Shown: piece after piece, positions 21,762 through 26,063 of the stretch
Layout: each line of letters starts with the position of its first letter
Position numbering within the stretch: the stretch's first letter is position 1
Assembly: GCF_040544485.1 (NCBI RefSeq)
Contig: NZ_JBDZDV010000011.1
Location: 1 to 26,063, forward strand
DNA from: Lacicoccus halitifaciens
GTDB lineage: Bacteria; Bacillota; Bacilli; Staphylococcales; Salinicoccaceae
Length of the DNA: 26,063 nt
Reading direction: 5' to 3'
Position numbers and translations under genes: made by a program
Notes under the pieces: model-generated
Told to the model about the DNA's origin: nothing
The model's input: only the letters and a program-made list of their open reading frames with translations
Databases searched by the model: none

Positions 21762-24022
21762 ATGAATCATATACATATTAAAGGTGCAAATCAGAACAAC
21801 TTGAAAAATATCAGCGTGGACATCCCGAAACACAAATTGACGGTGTTCACCGGCCGGTCCGGTTCCGGTAAATCGTCACTCGTTTTCAATACGGTGGCTG
21901 CCGAGTCCGAACGTCTGCTGAATGAAACGTATTCAACTTATGTGCAGAATCAGCTGACGCAGTACGAAAAGCCTGAAGTGGACCAGATTTTGAATCTGCC
22001 GGTGGCCATGGTGATCAACCAGAAGCGGCTTGGGGGCAACTCCCGCTCCACCGTCGGTACGATCTCGGATATATATGCATCCGTCCGCCTGCTCTGGTCC
22101 CGCATCGGTGAGCCATTCGTCGGCTATTCCCCGGTGTTTTCGTTCAATAACCCGGCCGGCATGTGCGAAAGGTGCCAGGGGCTCGGCTATGTTGAGGATA
22201 TCGATCTTGATGAGCTGCTGGATTTCGACAGGTCATTGAACGAGGATGCAATCAAATTCCCGTCGTTCCGCCCCGACAGCTGGCGCGGAAAGCGCTACTT
22301 ATACAGCGGCTTATTTGATAACGATAAGAAGCTGAAAGACTATACGGAAGAAGAGATGGAGACATTCCTTTACACGAAGCCGAGACGGTTGAAGAATCCT
22401 CCGGAAAACTGGCCCAGGACCGCCAAATTCGAAGGGCTGATCCACCGTTTCAGACGGTCTTTTTTATTGAACGACAACTTCGAGAAGAAGCGGTTCTTTT
22501 CAGATGTGGAACGGGTGGTGACTTCCAGGAAATGTCCGGTGTGTGACGGGCAGAGGCTGGATGAAAAAGTGCTGTCCTGCAAGATTGACGGCTTGAACAT
22601 CGCGGATTTCACAGCACTCACGATTGAGGATGCGATCCCCTTTTTGGAATCGCTGGAAGATGAGAAGGCCAAGTACATCATAGAGCCGCTGCTCAAACAA
22701 TTGAAGGCACTGAAGCATGTCGGACTGAACTATTTGACGCTTGACCGCGAGACGCCGACACTGTCCGGCGGGGAGTCCCAGAGGATCAAACTGATCCGTC
22801 ATCTGAACAGCCCCCTGACCGACCTCGTCTATATCATCGACGAACCGAGCATCGGACTCCATCCGGAAGATATCGACAAGATCAACGACATCATCACCTC
22901 CATCCGTGATAAAGGAAACACCGTACTGATCGTGGAGCATGACCCGGACGTGATCAAGATTGCCGATCACGTGATTGATATCGGACCCGGTGCCGGCAAG
23001 GCCGGCGGGGAGATCACATTCACCGGCACATATGAGGCACTGCTTGACTCCAACACACCGACCGGGGAGGCGATGCGGACTGTGCATACGCTGGATAAGA
23101 AGGACAGGGAAATAAAGGACTTCATCCATCTTAAAAATATCACGAGGAACAATCTGGAAAATATCAGCGTCGATATACCGGCCGGAATGATGACGGTGTT
23201 TACAGGTGTGGCAGGATCCGGCAAGAGCACCCTGCTCAAGGAAGGTCTGAAATCCCGGAAAGAGGTCATTTTCATCGATCAGAAAAGTATCCAGGCTTCC
23301 AACCGCTCGAACCTTTTGACTTATATGGATGTATTTGATGATATACGCACATTTTTCAGCAGGAAGACCGGACTTAAAAAAGCATGTTCAGCTATAACTC
23401 AGAAGGTGCATGCCCGGAATGCAGCGGCAAAGGCATCATCAAGACCGAACTCGCCTTCATGGCGGACATGAGCCAGGTGTGCGAAGTATGCGGGGGCACA
23501 AGATACCGTCCGGAAGTGCTTGAAGCAAAAGTCGAAGGGTATTCGATTGCGGATATACTGGCTTTGACCGTTGAAGAAGCGATCAATCTCTTCCAGGAGA
23601 ATCAGACAGTCAGGGAGCGGCTGCTTCATCTTGAACAGACCGGCCTGCAGTATATGACGCTCGGACAGTCACTGGACACGCTGTCCGGCGGAGAGATGCA
23701 GCGGCTGAAGCTCAGTTCCCATCTCGACAGCGAAGCATCCGGCATGATTTATATCTTCGATGAACCGACGACCGGCCTCCATGAAAGGGACATACCGACA
23801 CTTCTGAATTGCTTTGAAAAGCTGATTGAAGCGGGCAACACGGTCCTCATCGTGGAGCATAACCTCACGATGATGACACACGCAGACTGGCTGATCGATA
23901 TCGGCCCCGGCGCTGGGAAAGCCGGCGGCAGAGTTTTGTATACCGGACGGCCGCGGGGTTTATTGGAAGTGGAGGAATCGGTGACGGCAAAACATTTGAA
24001 GCGTTATGTCAACGGTCTATAA
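21762..24022 (+). pseudogene. UvrA-like ABC-class ATPase, interrupted by a frameshift
   Basis: Two consecutive reading frames together make a 753-aa UvrA paralogue of the short type, close in size to the UvrA-like drug-resistance proteins rather than the ~940-aa repair UvrA. The first frame has Walker A GRSGSGKS (residues 31-38), CERCQG, CPVCDGQ, signature LSGGESQRIKL, Walker B IIDEPSIGLH and the second Walker A GVAGSGKST. The second frame has CPECSGKG, CEVCGGTRY, signature LSGGEMQRLKL and Walker B IFDEPTTGLH. The break is at the A6 tract 23376-23381: the first frame runs on to 23471 with non-family sequence. One extra A would rejoin them as LKKSMFSYN. The rest shows no decay. The start ATG at 21762 follows GGGGTGAG. 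The grpB-like gene is 15 bp behind. Confidence 0.88.
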
Positions 24023-24037
24023 AAAGGAGGAAGGCTG

Positions 24038-24562
24038 ATGAGGAACATCAGAGTGGTGGATTATGATACACAGTGGCCCCTCATGTTCGAAGAGGAAAAA
24101 GAGAAGTTCGAACAGATTTTTGGGGACGAACTGACGGCCGTCCATCATATCGGCAGTACTTCTGTGCCGGGCCTGAAGGCGAAGCCGGTCATTGACATCA
24201 TGCCGGTCGTTAAATCTATCGATGCCGTTGATTCCTGTAATGATGCACTGCAGGATATCGGATATGAGGCACTCGGTGAATACGGCATCCCGGGACGCCG
24301 CTATTTTAGAAAAGGCGGCGACGACCGCACCCGTAACATTCACTTTTTTGAAGCAGGCAGCGACCATATAAAGCGTCATTTGTCTTTCAGGGATTACTTA
24401 AGGAATCATGAAGAAGTATGCAAACAGTACGGTGATTTAAAATCACAGCTGGCCGATCGGTTCCCCCACGATATAGGAGGCTACATGGAGGGGAAAGATA
24501 AGTTCATCAAAGAGACGGAACGGATTGCGATAAGATGGTGTGAAGATGACTTCAGCATTTGA
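24038..24562 (+). CDS. GrpB-family (UPF0157) nucleotidyltransferase-fold protein
   Basis: The 174-aa protein has the family opening VVDYDTQWPLMFEEEKEKF, then HHIGSTSVPGLKAKPVIDIMPVV. In that segment the GSTS and the aspartate in IDI resemble a minimal nucleotidyltransferase site. The later blocks YFRKGGDDRTRNIHFFEAGS and RHLSFRDYLRNH are also typical. The biochemical role of bacterial members is unknown; some Bacillus homologues are fused to CoaE. The ATG follows AAGGAGG, 15 bp after the UvrA-like gene, and the two are probably co-transcribed. Confidence 0.9.
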   Translation: MRNIRVVDYDTQWPLMFEEEKEKFEQIFGDELTAVHHIGSTSVPGLKAKPVIDIMPVVKSIDAVDSCNDALQDIGYEALGEYGIPGRRYFRKGGDDRTRNIHFFEAGSDHIKRHLSFRDYLRNHEEVCKQYGDLKSQLADRFPHDIGGYMEGKDKFIKETERIAIRWCEDDFSI

Positions 24563-24570
24563 ATGATGGT

Positions 24571-24591
24571 TTATAACGCATAGTGTTATAA
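24571..24591. promoter_or_regulatory. palindrome TTATAAC-N7-GTTATAA upstream of the CHAD gene
   Basis: Perfect 7-bp arms (24571-24577 and 24585-24591) lie just after the GrpB-like gene. There is no T tract, so an operator or RNA end is more likely than a terminator. Which gene it serves is not evident. Confidence 0.35.
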
Positions 24592-24658
24592 GGGTGCGGA
24601 TGCTGTTATTACAGTGTTTTGAGGCTATCCTGAATATGTGTAGTAACGCCCTTGAAAC

Positions 24659-24684
24659 GTTAATGTCTCTCTGCTTCCGGGTAT
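24659..24684 (+). promoter_or_regulatory. candidate sigma-B promoter of the CHAD gene
   Basis: GTTAAT (24659-24664), 14 nt, then GGGTAT (24679-24684), close to the sigma-B consensus GTTTAA-N14-GGGTAT. It lies 38 bp before the start codon. Confidence 0.5.
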
Positions 24685-24721
24685 AAGTTTAAAAATACAG
24701 GACGTATAAGGGATGATGAAA

Positions 24722-25504
24722 ATGAATGAGGTCCAGGAAATTTTGATCAAGCGTGCCGGGAAAGTCAGGCAGTCATATAAAGACTTCATGAACAACCCCT
24801 TCCAGGAGGAGACTGTCCATAAGCTGAGGGTGGACTGCCGCAAGCTCAGGGGGGTCTTAAATATCCTGAAGCATGCGATGTACAAAGAAGATTACGAAAA
24901 ACTGAATGGCGAGCTGAGGGACATTGCCCTGGTGATCAGTGATCTGCGTGAGATTGATGTGCTGACCAGGTTGTGTGCCGATACAGCGAAGCGGGAGCCC
25001 GATATGAGCGGACATTTTCAGGAGATGTTCTTTTATTTGAACGGTGAGCGCTTTAAAAAGATGGAGACGGCGCTTTTGGATGTGGAGAAGAAGGATATTG
25101 AAAGTGAGATTGATGATGTCAGGACGAGGATTGAAAATCTGGAATTCAAACAGAAGTACAGGGATGAGAAGGACTTGAAGGCGTTCATCCATGAGCGGCT
25201 GGAGAAGAAGTATGAGAAGCTGGCCGCCGGTTATGCGGATACAGACCTGAACGATTATGAGCATGTCCATGAAGTGAGGAAAGATGCGAAAAAGCTGCGG
25301 TTCGGGGCCAGGTACCTCGGCAAGCTCACCGGCCTTGAGCATAAGAAGATCAGCAAGGAAGCCAAAAAGATACAGGATGAATTCGGGGAAATCACCGACC
25401 ACCGGGTGAATGCAGCGATGCTCGAGGAATATGCCGATGCTGCGGATAATGAAGAGGTCCGGGATTTATTCCTGAAGATCAGGGACCTCGAACAAGACAA
25501 ATAA
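24722..25504 (+). CDS. CHAD-domain protein
   Basis: The 260-aa, strongly helical and charged protein carries the CHAD domain, which binds polyphosphate. The two conserved histidine/basic helices are visible: VHKLRVDCRKLRGVLNIL near the start and HEVRKDAKKLRFGARYLG in the second half. IRDLREID-like helices (VISDLREIDVLTRL) lie between, and ITDHRVNAAML comes near the end. No CYTH triphosphatase domain is attached or adjacent. Three in-frame ATGs exist (24713, 24716, 24722); TAAGGG at 24707-24712 suits the third best. The gene stands alone between a possible sigma-B promoter and a strong terminator. Confidence 0.92.
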   Translation: MNEVQEILIKRAGKVRQSYKDFMNNPFQEETVHKLRVDCRKLRGVLNILKHAMYKEDYEKLNGELRDIALVISDLREIDVLTRLCADTAKREPDMSGHFQEMFFYLNGERFKKMETALLDVEKKDIESEIDDVRTRIENLEFKQKYRDEKDLKAFIHERLEKKYEKLAAGYADTDLNDYEHVHEVRKDAKKLRFGARYLGKLTGLEHKKISKEAKKIQDEFGEITDHRVNAAMLEEYADAADNEEVRDLFLKIRDLEQDK

Positions 25505-25541
25505 AAATCTCTGCACGGTATTGGACTGTGCAGAGATTTTT
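25503..25541 (+). terminator. terminator of the CHAD gene
   Basis: A perfect 14-bp stem (25503-25516 with 25528-25541; core TCTCTGCAC/GTGCAGAGA) with flanking A and T runs. Confidence 0.95.
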
Positions 25542-25546
25542 ATTTT

Positions 25547-25720
25547 CGATTTGATGGCGCTGAAATCAGGGTACAAATCGGACTTTGCCTTTGAAACCGA
25601 TTTGGAGAGCGAGAAATCATAGTTCAAATCGGAAATGGATGACGAATCCGATTTGAAGGCGTGAAAATCACTGGGCAGCTCGGATTTTGCCCTCGAAACC
25701 GATTTGGGGACCCGGAAATC
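25547..25720. repeat. 51-bp tandem hairpin repeat, four units, the last truncated
   Basis: Units begin with CGATTTG at 25547, 25598, 25649 and 25700, an exact 51-bp period. Units 1 and 2 contain CGATTTG, GAAATCA and CAAATCG, so the outer arms pair around the GAAATCA core (the reverse complement of TGATTTC). Unit 3 has drifted arms. Unit 4 stops after GAAATC at 25720, where the insertion sequence begins. Units 1 and 3 resemble each other more than unit 2, as do 2 and 4. The period is 17 codons, so long antisense reading frames across it are an artefact. Confidence 0.93.
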
Positions 25721-26063
25721 GATTATGTCCATATAGTTGTGTAATAAGAATAAAGAGCCACACCTGTGCTCTGTAGTACAATGTTAGTTGGGACACCATC
25801 ATTGATACAGGGAGGCACAAGTATGACTCAATTAAATATTAACCTAGATATGGATCAATTAACAGAACAAATTTTGGGCAGTAACCTCAACGCTGCCACG
25901 AAAGGTTTGGCTGTGGCGGTCTTCAATGCATATATGGAGGCCGAACGGGATGCGCATGTCCAGGCGGCGGCACGGGAACGGAGTGAAGACCGCCAGGACA
26001 TGCGCAACGGCTACTACGAGCGGGATTATATCACGCCGATCGGCCGCCTCAGGCTGCGGGTGC
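25721..26063 (+). mobile_element. IS256-family insertion sequence, left part
   Basis: The element appears to start at 25721 with GATTATGTCC, then ATATAGTTGTGTAATA. I align this with the 26-bp IS256 terminal repeat as I recall it, with about 21 matches. The transposase gene begins about 100 bp inside. The right end and any target duplication are outside the window. The element cuts the fourth unit of the 51-bp array. Confidence 0.85.
25823..26063 (+). CDS. IS256-family (mutator type) transposase, N-terminal part
   Basis: The first 80 codons are open to the window end, so the gene is truncated by the window and not shown to be broken. The product begins MTQLNINLDMDQL and continues with VFNAYMEAERDAHVQAAARERSEDRQDMRNGYYERDYITPIGRLRLRV. 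The NGYYER...T..G.L.L.V pattern is the hallmark of the IS256 transposase N-terminus, before the catalytic DDE domain. The ATG at 25823 follows GGGAGG (25810-25815). Confidence 0.93.
   Translation, partial: MTQLNINLDMDQLTEQILGSNLNAATKGLAVAVFNAYMEAERDAHVQAAARERSEDRQDMRNGYYERDYITPIGRLRLRV

Noticed and set aside
25466..25732. Antisense reading frame of 88 codons across the right repeat array
   Set aside because: The 51-bp period is 17 codons, so the frame stays open by repetition. It runs over the CHAD terminator and into the insertion sequence and has no ribosome site.

Overview
The window looks like chromosome from a halotolerant, pigmented member of the Staphylococcaceae (Salinicoccus/Jeotgalicoccus type). 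The evidence is a complete C30 carotenoid set close to the staphylococcal staphyloxanthin enzymes (CrtN, CrtM, CrtP, CrtQ), a type 2 IPP isomerase, an OhrR/MgrA-type MarR regulator and Bacillus-like Shine-Dalgarno sequences, in DNA of roughly balanced base composition. The genus is an inference; no rRNA is present.

Layout. 1-175 is the end of a 52-bp tandem repeat array. 278-1837 holds a pyridoxamine-phosphate-oxidase-fold stress protein, dihydrofolate reductase and a thiol-type MarR regulator. The regulator is divergent from the carotenoid operon fni-crtN-crtM-crtP (2023-6986), and a strong promoter and a near-perfect palindrome lie between them. 7031-8634 is a divergent HD-hydrolase/LysR pair. 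8746-10396 holds a short-chain dehydrogenase and a TspO-related membrane protein. 10451-10550 is a second repeat array (50-bp period). 10647-12841 is a minus-strand operon of a sarcosine/N-methyl-amino-acid oxidase and an ornithine-cyclodeaminase-family reductase, with an unusual start codon and a structured leader. 13063-14505 holds a small unknown protein, a zinc-ribbon methyltransferase and a SprT-like protein. 14604-15108 is queT under a preQ1-I riboswitch. 15193-17501 is a dpaL-crtQ operon, so the last recognisable pigment enzyme sits about 8 kb from the main crt operon. 17611-20862 holds a DUF421 protein and a transporter-amidohydrolase operon. 21057-24562 holds pcm, a UvrA-like ABC ATPase broken by one frameshift, and a GrpB-family protein. 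24722-25504 is a CHAD protein. 25547-25720 is a third repeat array (51-bp period), cut by the left end of an IS256-family element whose transposase runs off the window.

How the genes fit together. Fni balances IPP/DMAPP. CrtM condenses two farnesyl diphosphates, CrtN desaturates the product, CrtP oxidises the terminal methyl, and CrtQ glycosylates the resulting acid. CrtO-type acyltransferase and the aldehyde dehydrogenase are not in the window. The MarR protein carries the reactive cysteine of OhrR, and a 20-bp palindrome just downstream of the crt promoter is a plausible operator, which would tie an antioxidant pigment to a thiol redox switch.

Most other genes are ordinary metabolism. The points most worth a second look are the three tandem repeat arrays that share one layout and one heptamer, the 5' leader and AUC-like start of the oxidase, the redox-regulator/crt operator arrangement, the A-tract frameshift in the UvrA-like gene, and the dpaL-crtQ linkage.
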